Source: Hormiphora californensis
Taxonomy: Eukaryota; Ctenophora; Tentaculata; Cydippida; Pleurobrachiidae
Length of the DNA stretch: 64,000 nt
Assembly: GCA_020137815.1 (NCBI GenBank)
Contig: CM035355.1
Location: 7,128,597 to 7,192,596 of the forward strand
Direction of reading: 5' to 3'
This document shows positions 1-10,410 of this stretch, piece by piece. The notes below the pieces were generated by a model. That model saw nothing but the letters and a program-made list of their open reading frames with translations, was not told the origin of the DNA and did not search any database. How positions within the stretch are numbered: position 1 is the first letter of the stretch; the number at the start of each line of letters is the position of its first letter. The translations under genes and the position numbers were made by a program.

Positions 1-241
1 TCCTGGACTGAACAGCCTTCTGAACCCATGGATTTATTACGCCCGAATGCGTCAATTCCGGGCTAAAGTTCAATGTGCCATAGTTAGTTACAACCCCATA
101 ACCAAGATTATGATAACTATTGACCGAGTGAGTGGAACGGCAGTAGCTCCAGGAGAGGAGATGAGGACGTGTGGAGAAGGGACGGCGTGTGTGAGTGGTA
201 TTGAGGAGGGTGGAAATGAAGAGGAAGAGGAGGCCGTATGA
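1..241 (+). CDS. Seven-transmembrane receptor (class A GPCR), C-terminal end, partial
   Basis: The reading frame is open from base 2 to a TGA at 239-241. It begins in a segment reading LNSLLNPWIYYARMRQFR. This is the end of TM7 with the NPxxY motif (NPWIY) followed by the basic start of helix 8, the hallmark of rhodopsin-family receptors. The following cytoplasmic tail of about 60 residues ends in an acidic run (EEGGNEEEEEAV). Ligand and subfamily cannot be told from this piece. The receptor lies on the opposite strand just downstream of WDR61 exon 1, so it may be nested in a WDR61 intron. Confidence 0.75.
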   Translation, partial: PGLNSLLNPWIYYARMRQFRAKVQCAIVSYNPITKIMITIDRVSGTAVAPGEEMRTCGEGTACVSGIEEGGNEEEEEAV

Positions 242-486
242 ATAATAGAGATATAAAAGGACTAATAGCTGTGAAAGATATACATTATAGACAGAATAGT
301 GCTATTTGCTAAATCGTGTCTTGGATTACACTTTGTTTGTGCGTGTAAAATCATAATAATTACATTATGCTATGATACATTGACCAGTGTTTATTTGTCT
401 CAAGTCCCAACAAGATATAATATATTGGGCACATGCTGTAATAATTACCCTAATAATACCCTAATACCCTAACAAGTAATAATTAC

Positions 487-631
487 CTCCAGTTCCAACT
501 TTTCACCAAATCATCCACACCCCCTGTAATGATATTCTCCGTGTTATCTTTCTCCGATCGAGCCCAGGCAACCGACCAGATGCTATCCTCGTGACCATTC
601 TCTCGTTTGTGGCACACCTGGTACATGTCTC
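487..631 (-). CDS. WDR61: WDR61 (SKI8) first coding exon, partial gene
   Basis: Read on the minus strand, the exon follows a CT-rich tract ending CTAG and stops at a GTAATT donor. The ATG at 626-624 opens a frame with HEDSIWSVAW, then IITGGVDDLVKSWNW. This matches the first WD40 blade of WDR61 (human has AHDDAIWSVAWG and VVTGSLDDLVKVWKW). WDR61 is a WD-repeat propeller in the PAF1 transcription complex and the cytoplasmic SKI exosome complex. The remaining exons are not in 1-486 and presumably lie beyond the left edge. That would place the plus-strand GPCR inside this gene's intron. The start is the first in-frame ATG in the exon and gives about the usual spacing to the first blade. Confidence 0.8.
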
Positions 632-635
632 CTAG

Positions 636-1321
636 AGGGGAGAGAGAGAGAGGGAGAGAGATGAGAGATGTGAGGGAGATGTAATAGAGATTAGAGAGGT
701 GGAATTGGGATTTGGGAAGGAGAGAGATAAAGTGGGAGGGGCTCTGATACAGAGAGGGATTGTCGGGAGAGAGTGGGAGGGGAAGCTAAGAGCTGGAGGT
801 GAGAAAAAGAGTCGAAAGAGCGAGATTGTAGAATGGGAGGGAGGAGAACGAAGCGTAAGGGGTGAGAGAAAGGAGCTAGGAGGAGCGTAGGGGGTGAGCG
901 AAAGAAGTGATTGATTGAATGCCAAAGAAACTGCGGACAAGGTAATGAGGTCAGGTGTCTGTCACAAACACTATTACATGGATAGGGATATACATGAGAA
1001 AGATGCAAGAAAATAAGGAAACATCGTATTTCGAGGATTTTATAAAAAGTGTTAGAATGTCACACAACAAAACGGTTCAAGAGATTTTGAAATCCAGTAA
1101 AATGAAACAATAGACACACACACACACACATACACAAACTTTCCTTTTCTTTCAGACAAATTCTGCTCTCGCGATATATTATCTAGATCCAGCTAGAACA
1201 CATCCACACAGATATACACTCACCCAGGACCCACAATATATTACTTTCTTGTCATGGACTATCTTCACCCTTGGTGGACAGAAACATAAAATGTTCCCCT
1301 AAATGTAATATCAAACACATC
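636..1321. other. WDR61 5' region and CCDC186 3' flank; GA-rich stretch
   Basis: No coding exon was recognised. Bases 640-900 on the plus strand are a purine (GA)-rich tract, which read from the minus strand supplies the polypyrimidine stretch before the WDR61 exon. A short CA repeat lies at 1113-1130. Long minus-strand frames across the GA tract are low-complexity artefacts. Confidence 0.5.
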
Positions 1322-4146
1322 TTACGATCGGTTCAGGCGCTCAATCTCATCGCCCAAGGTTTTGAATATTCTCCTTCAATGTAATGTTCTTGAACAAGGT
1401 ATCCTCTAAAACCTGCTTGCAACTTTTCGTTTATCTCCATTGACAACTTGAGAGTCATACCGTTAGCAGCACCCCTCTCCAGAGGTGACTTATATGCCTC
1501 GCCGGCCAGCCGTGTTCTCTCACCCGTCTCCACGCGAAGCAACAAGCTCTGAATCACCCGGGTCTTCTTTTGTAGGTCTTTTGTCAGAGTTTCAACGTGG
1601 CTTTCGTAAAACTCAATCTTCTCCTGGCGTTTTGCCAAAGCTCGTTGAAGGGAGCACAATCTCTCAATGAGCATTGCCCGGGCTTGATCCATTGTCAGGG
1701 TGTAGGCACTACTCTCGCTACTTTGATCCTCTGCCTCGCTGCTTGCTCCGGATCGTGTTCTTGTATCCCGACCATGACTTTCCAGCGAGGTAACTGACTC
1801 CGTCCGTCGCATGCTCTCTTCCTGGCGCTCCAGCTGTCTTCGGAACTGGTCAATCTGCCGGAGAAGGTCTTTGTTATCAGCCTGGTGTTTTCGTTTTGAT
1901 ACCACTGCATTGTTGTTCATGTCAGATAGCTTACACTCAAGATCTGATTTGCAGTCCTCCAGCTCCTTGACCTTGATCTCAAGGGAACTGATCAGGTCAG
2001 ACGCTTTCTCTGCTTCAGACTTGCTGAGGCTTGACAGTGATTCGAAATCAGTTGACAATTGTTTATGCTTAGCAGTGAGACTGGATAACTGTTCCCTTGA
2101 CTCATCTCGATCCTTACAACACTCGTTCAACTTGAGAGTCAGATCGGCATTCTTTGCACCAACTTTTTGGAAATACTCCAAGTTCTCCTTTTCCTTCTCA
2201 GACAGTTCGGAGTTCAGCTTCTCAACATATGCTACTTTTTCCTTGATTCCCATCAGCTCACTATCAAGCTGCTGGTTGTTCAAGTAGGCGTTCTTGAGCT
2301 CATTCTTTAAGTCGTTGTAGGAATTCAACCTCTCGTCAAGATCTTCGAGTTTGTTAGCAAGATTATTTTTGTCCGTCTCCTGATTTCTAGATTCTGCCAG
2401 CACTTTTTGGTAATCAGAATCTTTATCGAAAAGCTGATCTTTGATTTGCTCCATCTGCTTCATAATTTGTTCCGTTTCAATGCACTTCAGACCATGTTTC
2501 TTGGTAAGCTCATCAAACCGACCCTGCAGATTTTTGTGCTCCAGCTCCAACTTGTCTAACTTGTTCCCGAGGGCATTAGATTGTATTTCCTCGGAATTCT
2601 GGTATTTATCGATCATCGCCTGGCAATTTGTCCGTATCATGTTGGCCTCCTCTTTAGCTTCCCGTATCTTAGCATCCATCCCGGAGAGCTTGGTCCGTGT
2701 TGACTGATGAGCATCACATTCAGACTTTAACTTGGAGTTAGCCCACTGGACCTTGATACCAGCGGAGCTCAGATCATCGTTTAGCTTCTTGATTTGTTTC
2801 CGTTGCTCCGTGCACTCGTATACTCTCATATCAAGTTCTTTCTTCAGCTTGATACAATCCTCAGTAGACATGTGTAACTTGGCACGCAACCTTTCATTCT
2901 CATCGGCCTGGTTGGATAGATTCTTGATCAAATTCTCTTTGTTTGCCTGTAACTTTCTCCTGGCATCCATATTTTCTGCAAGACTCTCCTTTGCAACATC
3001 TCTCTCCTTGATGCACTCGATAAACTGCCGGTTAATCTGACCCACCCTGATCTCATGTTGCTTAGTCACCTCACCGATCCTCCTCGTGCTCTCATCATAC
3101 ACGTGTTTTATTGTCCCGTTAGCCACGTCTAACTCATACTCCAACTTCTTGATTATCTTCCGAAGCTCATCAGCCGATCCATCCCTAACGTCCAGGACAG
3201 TGGATTCCTTTTTCACGGCTTCATAAGCATCCATCTCATCGATCTCATCAGAGATACTACTGAGAGTTTCATCTCGGCCGTTTCTCATCCTCTCAGATAG
3301 GGTCGGCTGCACCGAGTACCTGTCTAAATCATTCATACTGGCCGATGTGACAGGTTTGGGTTCCATGAGACGGGATGCAAGGTTGTTTAGGGAGGAGAAC
3401 ATGACCTTAGCTTCCTCCTTAGCCGGACCCCAGTTGGGAGGGGTCACAGACTTACTCAACTCTGCAATCTTATCACCAAAACTTTGGGCAACAGAAACAT
3501 CACTGCTAGCTACAGCCCTCTCGATTTCTGCTACCGCAAGCTTCTCAGTTGCATCTATTACATCTTCTTTTTGAACTGCATCTTCACCTATCTCTTCACA
3601 ACCTTCTAGTACAATCTCAGCGAGTTGGGACGTTTCATCAGGATCGTGATCAGTGGGAAATTCTGTAGCGTTAATCTGGGAGTGTGAGATGGTGTCTAGA
3701 TCCTCTGTTGGGTAGATCGCATCAAGATTCTGAGTAGGAGAAGTGGACGACAGTATGACTGCTTCTTGGTTACTGTCAATGACTGTATCTTGAACATCGT
3801 CTTGACCGTTAAGATTTTTGTCAGAGGTCAAACTAATTTCACTATCACACTCTTCTTGGTATTCATCACCATCATCACCGAGGGCATCATCATCACCTAG
3901 GATATTTCCACCAGGATCTTCTGGGATTTCCTGCTCCTCTACTCCTTCTGGTTCAAACTCTTCTTTGACTTCACATTGGTCTGAATGAGTTAAATCCCCT
4001 ACAGCAACTTCGAGTTCTGGAGCTTGATTCAAAGGCTCGATACTATCATCGGTCTGAATGTCTAAAATCGCAGGTCCTTGCCCAGATTTCGCAGGTTTGG
4101 TGGTCTGATGAGGTGATGTGACTAACTCTTCCTCATCGCACAGCAT
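1322..4146 (-). CDS. CCDC186: CCDC186 (OTG1) coiled-coil protein, one +1 frame break near the C-terminus
   Basis: A single-exon ORF of 937 codons runs from ATG 4146-4144. Residues 1-300 are acidic and disordered; about 320-800 form a continuous heptad-rich coiled coil. The last 120 residues carry the CCDC186 signature (KRQEKIEFYESHVETLTKDL, TRVIQSLLLR, MTLKLSMEINEKLQA). In the annotated frame the end reads as unrelated sequence to a TGA at 1335-1333. Skipping one G (1412/1413) continues as VLEDTLFKNITLKENIQNLG and then DEIERLNRS, stop at 1324-1322, which is the conserved family C-terminus. Vertebrate CCDC186 is a Golgi-associated protein in dense-core vesicle and endosome-to-Golgi sorting. 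The extra base may be a real mutation, an assembly error or a translational frameshift. Confidence 0.88.
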
Positions 4147-4346
4147 TACATTACATCTACAAGTGGGAGGGGTATCTTTTTAGTTGAATCATAATTCAGA
4201 GTCAAACAATCATCGATTCTCGGTTTACGACTGAGGGCTACGACCCTTCAGAAGCGTTATTTTTGGCCCCTAGAGCGCCGTGAAGAGTTTTAGCTAAGCG
4301 AAGCCATGTCCAGTGTGTATAGAATGCTCTTTTTAGGCTTTACGCT

Positions 4347-4405
4347 CCAGTTGCAGATTGGAGGCTGGCTCCAGTTTCTGGCGCCAGCCTCCAGTCTGCA
4401 ACTGG
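4347..4405. repeat. Imperfect 23-bp-arm palindrome upstream of CCDC186
   Basis: CCAGTTGCAGATTGGAGGC and its near-perfect inverse flank a 13-nt loop, about 200 bp upstream of the CCDC186 start. It could extrude a hairpin. Bases 4610-4700 then hold two copies of an about 65-bp AT-rich direct repeat (motif AGTTAATAAGTTAAT and ACAGCATAAACTG). Confidence 0.6.
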
Positions 4406-5128
4406 CGCAAGCTGGGAGAGTCCGTGTGCGCGCCAAATCTTCGTTGACTATAACAATAACAATAACATTTAACATTTATAAATCGCTTTTGAGCGAAAAG
4501 TGTTTATCTCGATCGACTTATATTAAAGCGTCCTTTCGATCAAAACTCGCTTTCTAAAGCGCATCTTCGTATCAATGTCCTTCCGAAAGTCCTCGTTGTC
4601 ATATAATTAAATACATAGTTAATAAGTTAATTAAAAAACAGCATAAACTGTCAAATATAATTAATAAATAGTTAATAAGTTAATCCCAACAGCATAAACT
4701 GAACACTGAATATCCACAAGATAGAATCATACAAAAGTCTACAAAAATATAGCGCAACAGAGGCCATAGATCTCAACGTAAAAAATTACTACACCAGTCT
4801 CAATAAGGAACTTGGTCAAACTAGAAGGGTTTTCGATGTGAATTGCATGTAAAGTAGCGCGCGCGGCAGTGTCAGCAGTGTCAGCAGGGGCCTGCTTCAT
4901 TGTAACTAACGTCAGTCGCAAAATCTCTAACTGGACCCTTAGAGTGAATTGGGAGCAAAAAACATTGAAGAAAGCGACTGTTTTTCGTAAAACGAGCAGA
5001 TTTTCCAAAAACTGGACTGAAGAATTTCAATAATTTGAGATCATTTCAGATTCATTCATAGCGCGCGGCGTAGAAGCGCTTTAAAACATCGCGCGTTCCG
5101 TTAAAAACGTAAACTTGGCGTCGCACGT

Positions 5129-5230
5129 ACTAGTGGAAGCTCTTACGGTAATTCCCACGCACCGTGGGAACATTTCCCACGCCGCGCCCTCTTTTCCCAC
5201 GCTTTGCTTTCGACGCGCAAAAAATTATCG
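5129..5230 (+). repeat. Dispersed repeat end, TTCCCACGC-rich (copy 1)
   Basis: It begins AGTGGAAGCTCTTACGGTAA and continues with four TTCCCACGC-type motifs. An inverted, diverged copy of the same end lies at 10270-10358. The two face each other about 5.2 kb apart. They are either termini of one large element or two copies of a short repeat. Confidence 0.55.
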
Positions 5231-6878
5231 CGCGTGACGTCTACTAAAATGTTGAGGATGCAGTTGTTAACAACATTGGGCCAATTTGAGTAGCGCCGCG
5301 AGCATCGGAGCACTGCAGCAGCAGCACGTCACTGAGAATTTCGTTACAATCACACTGCACACACATGCCACATTGCATCAATGGATTGCATCATTGACGT
5401 TGGAACATCAATGAGGAACAGTTCGGTGGAAGGGAAACCAGTCCAAGAGTGCTGTCATGGCTGTAACCAGCCCCAGCGTCGTCTAATTACAACGATAAAG
5501 TATGAAAGTTTCACCCTCCGCCGAAACATTCCTAATTGATATATTGGGTACAAAATAAATATTCTCTGATTAGATGGATTTATAACAAATTGAACGCAAA
5601 GTTCTAAGAAGACAGATCACAAACAATTGTTAACTTTATGGACACTACTTATCGATCACAATATATGTATGTCATATTCTCAAAGAGTTTTGTTCAAACC
5701 CTAGAACATGGTAAAAAGAGTTCGTGATCTGATATCCTAATCTAACGATAATTATAGTCCTATAAATCTCAATTTACAGCAGCATCTTGTAGGGAATGCG
5801 GACAGTGACAGCTCCGTGTCTAACTTTATATATATTAGTAGACGTGTCCGATGTCCGTACCGTAGTTAGTCGAATTCCGTTACATTATTATGGGAAACGG
5901 GTCTAACGGCTGATTCAAGGCATCGATTTTAGATACACATATCTTGTAGATGGGATGATATTAATCGTCTAGAGAGGGTGTTGTAACCAGTACTCGGCAT
6001 AATCCTGGGAGGGGGAGGGAATGTTAGTTAAAAGAGCGTCCAGTACCATGCTCCTTTTATAATTTGGTTTATCGACTACTAGTAAACCCGTTCGCCCTAC
6101 GGGCGAATTTCGGGGAAATGGTATTGGTAGCTGGAATAGGGAACACTGACATCATCAGTCTAACTAATGACATGCACTATCCCATCTTAAGTAACGGTAC
6201 CTTAGAAGGAGCTCAGGCGGGATCGCTGCGAGTTTCTGGTTTCAGAACGTCAAATGATGATCCGGCGATCAAAGTTATAAAAGAACTTACTATTTCGTCT
6301 GCTTGCAGTATTCATCTGCCTTAATCTCTGAGATTGATCATCGGTTCTGTTTAACCTCTAACGTCTTGTTCGTTCTCTCTGCACTTCTTTTGGTGATGCT
6401 GCATTTGAACCCCTCAGTGTATGGAAAAGTAGAGAATAGCGGTGAGATCTTGCGTGAATAACTCCAATTGTCGCTGTCGTATATCAAGAGTTGTTGAAGA
6501 GAGCATATAATTAGCTGGAACAGTGAAACAGACTAAAGCAAGATCAAATGCACGTGCACGTGCAGTATAACAGTAGCAACCATGCCATTGGCAACGGCTC
6601 CGACTCCTGGCCCCACTCCAATAGTACTCCACAGTTCACCTCTAGGCTCTAAACCTGCACGTGCTAAATGCCATATAAGGTAAAAAACGTTACACTGGAT
6701 TTCCCTATTTGCTTTAATAATAGTATGATTCAAAAAGACAACCGTCTAGCTGAGAAAGAGACACAAATCATCTCTTCTGAGAAGGGATGATTTCAGTCTT
6801 CTCCGCTTCCTTCCTTATCTTAATGTGTCACATGGGGTGGGCCTCTATCAGAAATGACAAGAATCGATAATTTTGTAC
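5231..6878. other. Intergenic, no firmly supported gene
   Basis: I found no homologous exon here. A plus-strand frame from an ATG at 6118 to 6324 (68 codons) and a minus-strand frame near 6540-6660 (GVGPGVGAVANGMVA) are open. Neither has clear splice support; the second might be a further exon of the PDZ gene. A short palindrome (TTCGCCCTACGGGCGAA) lies near 6090. Confidence 0.4.
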
Positions 6879-9089
6879 CTCTCATCTGGCTGGGATCCGA
6901 AGTGGCGGGGCAACTAAAATGTGGTTTGAATGGGAGCCTCTCTCATTATCTCTAGTGCTCGGTCGTGGGTACAGTTAGTCAGGACCTGCAAGGAGAGCTG
7001 TTATTACATATCTAGGTATGTATGATTGTGTAAAAATTCCCTCTTATTCCCTCTCCTGACTTCCCCTCGACAATGTTCTTATGTTACATTTGTTCGCGGC
7101 GTGGTGAAGCAGGGTGGAACAAGACAATCAGGTTCAGTACTCACCAGCTACACTGAGCAGTGTATCCTTAGGTATAATCTCAGTCGCCACTGCAGGACTA
7201 CTCAACACCCTGATACAGCCCTGGAGTGTGTCGCTACCTCCCTGAATCAGAATGCAGAATGGTGATGCCAAGAGCCTGCCGAACTATTGTCACCGTCACT
7301 ATTTGTTCGTAGTGTAGAGTTTTACTGATCGTCAAACCTAGAGGATGAACAGGGTTTAGAGAGATCTGCACTCGGTATCAGGGGAGTGTGAGCAGGTTGT
7401 TATGTTCTGAGTTCTGACCCTCCTAAAAATTTGTAAACACACACAACAAGAATCCCATTCAAAAGAAAGACTATGAAATGCTCTCCATCTCCATCTCCAT
7501 CTCCATCTCCATCTCCATCTCCATCTCCATCTCCATCTCCATCTCCATCTCCATCTCCATCTCCATCTCCATCTCCATCTCCATCTCCATCTCCATCTCC
7601 ATCTCCATCTCCATCTCCATCTCCATCTCCATCTCCATCTCCATCTCCATCTCCATCTCCATCTCCATCTCCATCTCCATCTCCATCTCCATCTCCATCT
7701 CCATCTCCATCTCCATCTCCATCTCCATCTCCATCTCCATCTCCATCTCCATCTCCATCTCCATCTCCATCTCCATCTCCATCTCCATCTCCATCTCCAT
7801 CTCCATCTCCATCTCCATCTCCATCTCCATCTCCATCTCCATCTCCATCTCCATCTCCATCTCCATCTCCATCTCCATCTCCATCTCCATCTCCATCTCC
7901 ATCTCCATCTCCATCTCCATCTCCATCTCCATCTCCATCTCCATCTCCATCTCCATCTCCATCTCCATCTCCATCTCCATCTCCATCTCCATCTCCATCT
8001 CCATCTCCATCTCCATCTCCATCTCCATCTCCATCTCCATCTCCATCTCCATAGTCCATCTCTATCTCTATCTCTATCTCTAACAATTCTCCCTCCCTAC
8101 TCACGGCGGAGTAACTTTTCAGCTGCTATAGTGTAACTTAGCCTACAGTGCAACAAGGTCGAACAAGGCAAGGCAGGCTAGGGGGTGTGATTTGATTGAT
8201 ACTGGAACTGGTAAGAGATTATAGCAAGTAGCAACGTGTGATCTGAAACTTACTCATGAGTGGTAAGTGCACTGCTATCTCCATCCCCGATATTAAAGAG
8301 CATCTCCAGCTCTGCATCGGATGGGGGCACTGGACAAGATTGGCATTCATTACAGTTAGTCGGACCCTATTCTTGCATTGTCGTAGTAGGCTGCCTGTTC
8401 GAATGATAGGCCACTAACGGGGACATCGTTTATTGCAGGGACAACGTCACCCGACCGGAGAAGGCCATCTTGGTATATTAGACCTGGGGGAAGAGGTGAG
8501 GTCAGTCAAGACTAGATCTGGTGAAGAGAGGATCAGGACCTGGTGATGGATATGTATTATGTAATCAACAAACCTGGGTTTATATGTAGCGGGTCACCCG
8601 CTAGGGTGATTCGCTGCACCATATACTGCCCGACCTGCGAAGCAGGGAGGGTGGTATATGGTATAAAACCCTACCAAAGGGAGGGGTTTATACTTTATAT
8701 AAGCAAGGATTTATTGATTATAAGTTTTAGCGGCAAAAACATCCTTGCTTTTAATAGCGGGCGGGGTATATCAGACAAATTTTCACCCGCTGACATTCAT
8801 ATAGGGAAATGGAAGTGAATTTGATACTTTGTTCAAGTGCTCACACTTGCACTCTATGTTCCAAAATCCCCCTCTAAACTATATACAGCGTGCACTAACC
8901 TGTTGACACGATATTCTTGACAGCAAGATGTTCCTGTTCATTTAGACAGAGCGTCATACCAAGCCTGGAATTATTTTCTCTCACAAACTCTACCACAAAG
9001 GGCCGATCCAAATATCTGTCCATCATATTGTACAGAGATGGTCGTGGTGTCGGGTAGATACACAGTGGTTTTACTAAACGATCTTCAAC
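6879..9089 (-). pseudogene. Multi-PDZ protein gene fragment, frame-disrupted
   Basis: At least four exon-like blocks on the minus strand: 8900-9089, 8254-8483, 7145-7241 and 6879-6985, with good splice sites. The first two join as FVVEFVRENNSRLGMTLCLN, then AVKNIVSTGLIYQDGLLRSG and DVVPAINDVPVSGLSFEQAA: a PDZ domain. The last two read DTLLSVAG and VLTNCTHDRALEIMREAPIQ: the second half of another PDZ. The frame breaks after FEQAA and resumes one frame away as LRQCKNRVRLTVMN, and again at a run of five C before SDAELEMLFNIGDGDSS. A TAG interrupts block four at a T run. PDZ proteins scaffold receptors and junctions. With several frame breaks this is either a decaying gene or poorly resolved sequence. 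Upstream exons were not found. Confidence 0.6.
7483..8052. repeat. Hexanucleotide microsatellite (CTCCAT)95, uninterrupted
   Basis: 570 bp of perfect CTCCAT units inside the intron between PDZ-gene blocks 2 and 3. Because the unit is 6 nt and lacks stops in several frames, it produces spurious ORFs on both strands (Ser-Pro, Ser-Ile, Asp-Gly, Glu-Met dipeptides). These are not genes. A short related CTCTAT run follows at 8060-8082. Confidence 0.97.
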
Positions 9090-9149
9090 CTAGAGGATGA
9101 TAGGGAGAGTTAATATTGTGCCTAGCTGTTAATAACTTTTTCATAGACA

Positions 9150-9234
9150 TACAGTCGGACCCCGATTTAGTGGCATCCTCGGGGAAAAAATCCTGCCACT
9201 AAATCGGGGGCCACTAAATCGGGGTCCGACTGTA
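9150..9234. mobile_element. 85-bp MITE, CAGTCGGACCCCGATT termini, TA duplication
   Basis: The short element begins TA-CAGTCGGACCCCGATTTAG and ends with the inverse CTAAATCGGGGTCCGACTG-TA, forming an almost complete hairpin. A TA at each end fits Tc1/mariner-type insertion. The same termini flank the retrotransposon-bearing copy at 31715-36760, and a diverged copy lies in NUP155 intron 1. Confidence 0.8.
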
Positions 9235-9907
9235 TTGCCAATCTCCCTCTTGTGACTTGACTAGATGATAGACTTGACTAGATGATAGAATATGTAGGTC
9301 ATAGGTGCCCAGTGGAAAACCCCAACGGGGCACCTACCTATTTTATAATCTAGTGTGTGATCAGGTTACATAGTACCAATGGTACCGTACCATTCGATCT
9401 AGTCTCTCTGTAGGGCCGTATATTCACAGTTAGGAATCTTTTCTTAACATTTTTGTAGATTCTTAGTGCTCCCTCGTGAGACACAGGGACGGCACTCGTG
9501 GATGTCCGGGTGTCCGCGGACACCCAGGCCAAAAAGACGGAGAAAGAAAAGAAAAAATGGAAAAAACCAAAAAGAATGGTGCTCCAACCACAATTTACAA
9601 TTACTACAGAGTACAGAAGGGCAATTGACAATTCTTTATCTTGTGTTACCTGTTTGGAGGTGAGCATCAGCAGCTGCAGCCTGCAGCCCCATCTGAATGT
9701 CTTTCTTTTATGTAGGGAAACAACGAATCAATGGAGCTATGTCTAAAGAGTAAAAACTAAAAAGTAAAAACAGCAGAAAAAGAAATAATAATAATAAAAG
9801 AGGCCACATGCATCCGGCCTAACAAATTCATTTCTATAAAGTATAAAAACAGCGAACTAGCCATCTGGCTACACAGATAAGATCATGATAAATGTGACAG
9901 TAAAAAG

Positions 9908-10141
9908 CTAATATATATGATAGAGGTCTGTTGTAGGCAGATCACGCCTGCTCCTTCCTCGGTATCCTCGGATAGAACAGGTAATTGACCTCACCATAGA
10001 GAATGACAGCCGAGTCCGCAGGTGCCTGATACATTCCTCATAAGAGTGGCCGGTCTTCTGGGCCTTCTTTGTGGCGAGTTGCTTCAGGAACATTTTGAAT
10101 TCAGTGCCGAAACCTCCTGTTATGGACATCACTAGCGGCGT
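9908..10141 (-). pseudogene. Retroelement C-terminal fragment (RT-associated C-terminal domain)
   Basis: The 74-codon frame STTGG-like (SITGGFGTEFKMFLKQLATK, SYEECIRHLRTRLSFSMVRS, RGYRG) ends at a stop near 9908. It matches the C-terminus of the larger fragment at 46627-47497 almost position by position. That domain ends reverse-transcriptase proteins common in sponge, cnidarian and fish genomes. This copy is heavily 5'-truncated; no RT domain precedes it. Confidence 0.7.
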
Positions 10142-10269
10142 GAACGACGCTTTCTCGATTTCTGTTACTCGGTGAACATATTTAAAAACTGAATCGAAGA
10201 AACATATTTAAAAACTGAATCGAAGAAACGATAAATTTGAGAAATCCACGCGCAGCCCAGCTGTTTTGT

Positions 10270-10358
10270 CAGCACTGTATATGCTTTCGGCGTGGGAAAA
10301 ATGCGCGCAGCGTGAGAATTTCCCACGCTCATGGGAATTACCGTAAGAGCTTCCACTA
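10270..10358 (-). repeat. Dispersed repeat end, TTCCCACGC-rich (copy 2, inverted)
   Basis: Read on the minus strand it starts AGTGGAAGCTCTTACGGTAA and contains TTCCCATGAGCGTGGGAA and further CCCACGC motifs. It matches the repeat at 5129 in inverse orientation with clear divergence. Confidence 0.55.
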
Positions 10359-10410
10359 TACAGATTTTGCCCAAAAAAACTGTACGTTTTTTATTTGGTT
10401 CGCGTTTCGC

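Noticed and set aside
632-1008. Minus-strand Ser/Pro/Leu-rich ORFs
   Set aside because: Produced by the GA-rich tract upstream of the WDR61 exon; low complexity only.
1811-3040. Plus-strand Ser/Leu/Cys-rich ORFs over CCDC186
   Set aside because: Antisense shadows of the coiled-coil frame.
7400-8104. Long dipeptide-repeat ORFs on both strands
   Set aside because: They are translations of the CTCCAT array and show no start, splice or homology support.
8543-8818. 91-codon plus-strand ORF
   Set aside because: Lies in the intron between two PDZ exons, contains palindromic repeat sequence and has no recognisable protein pattern.
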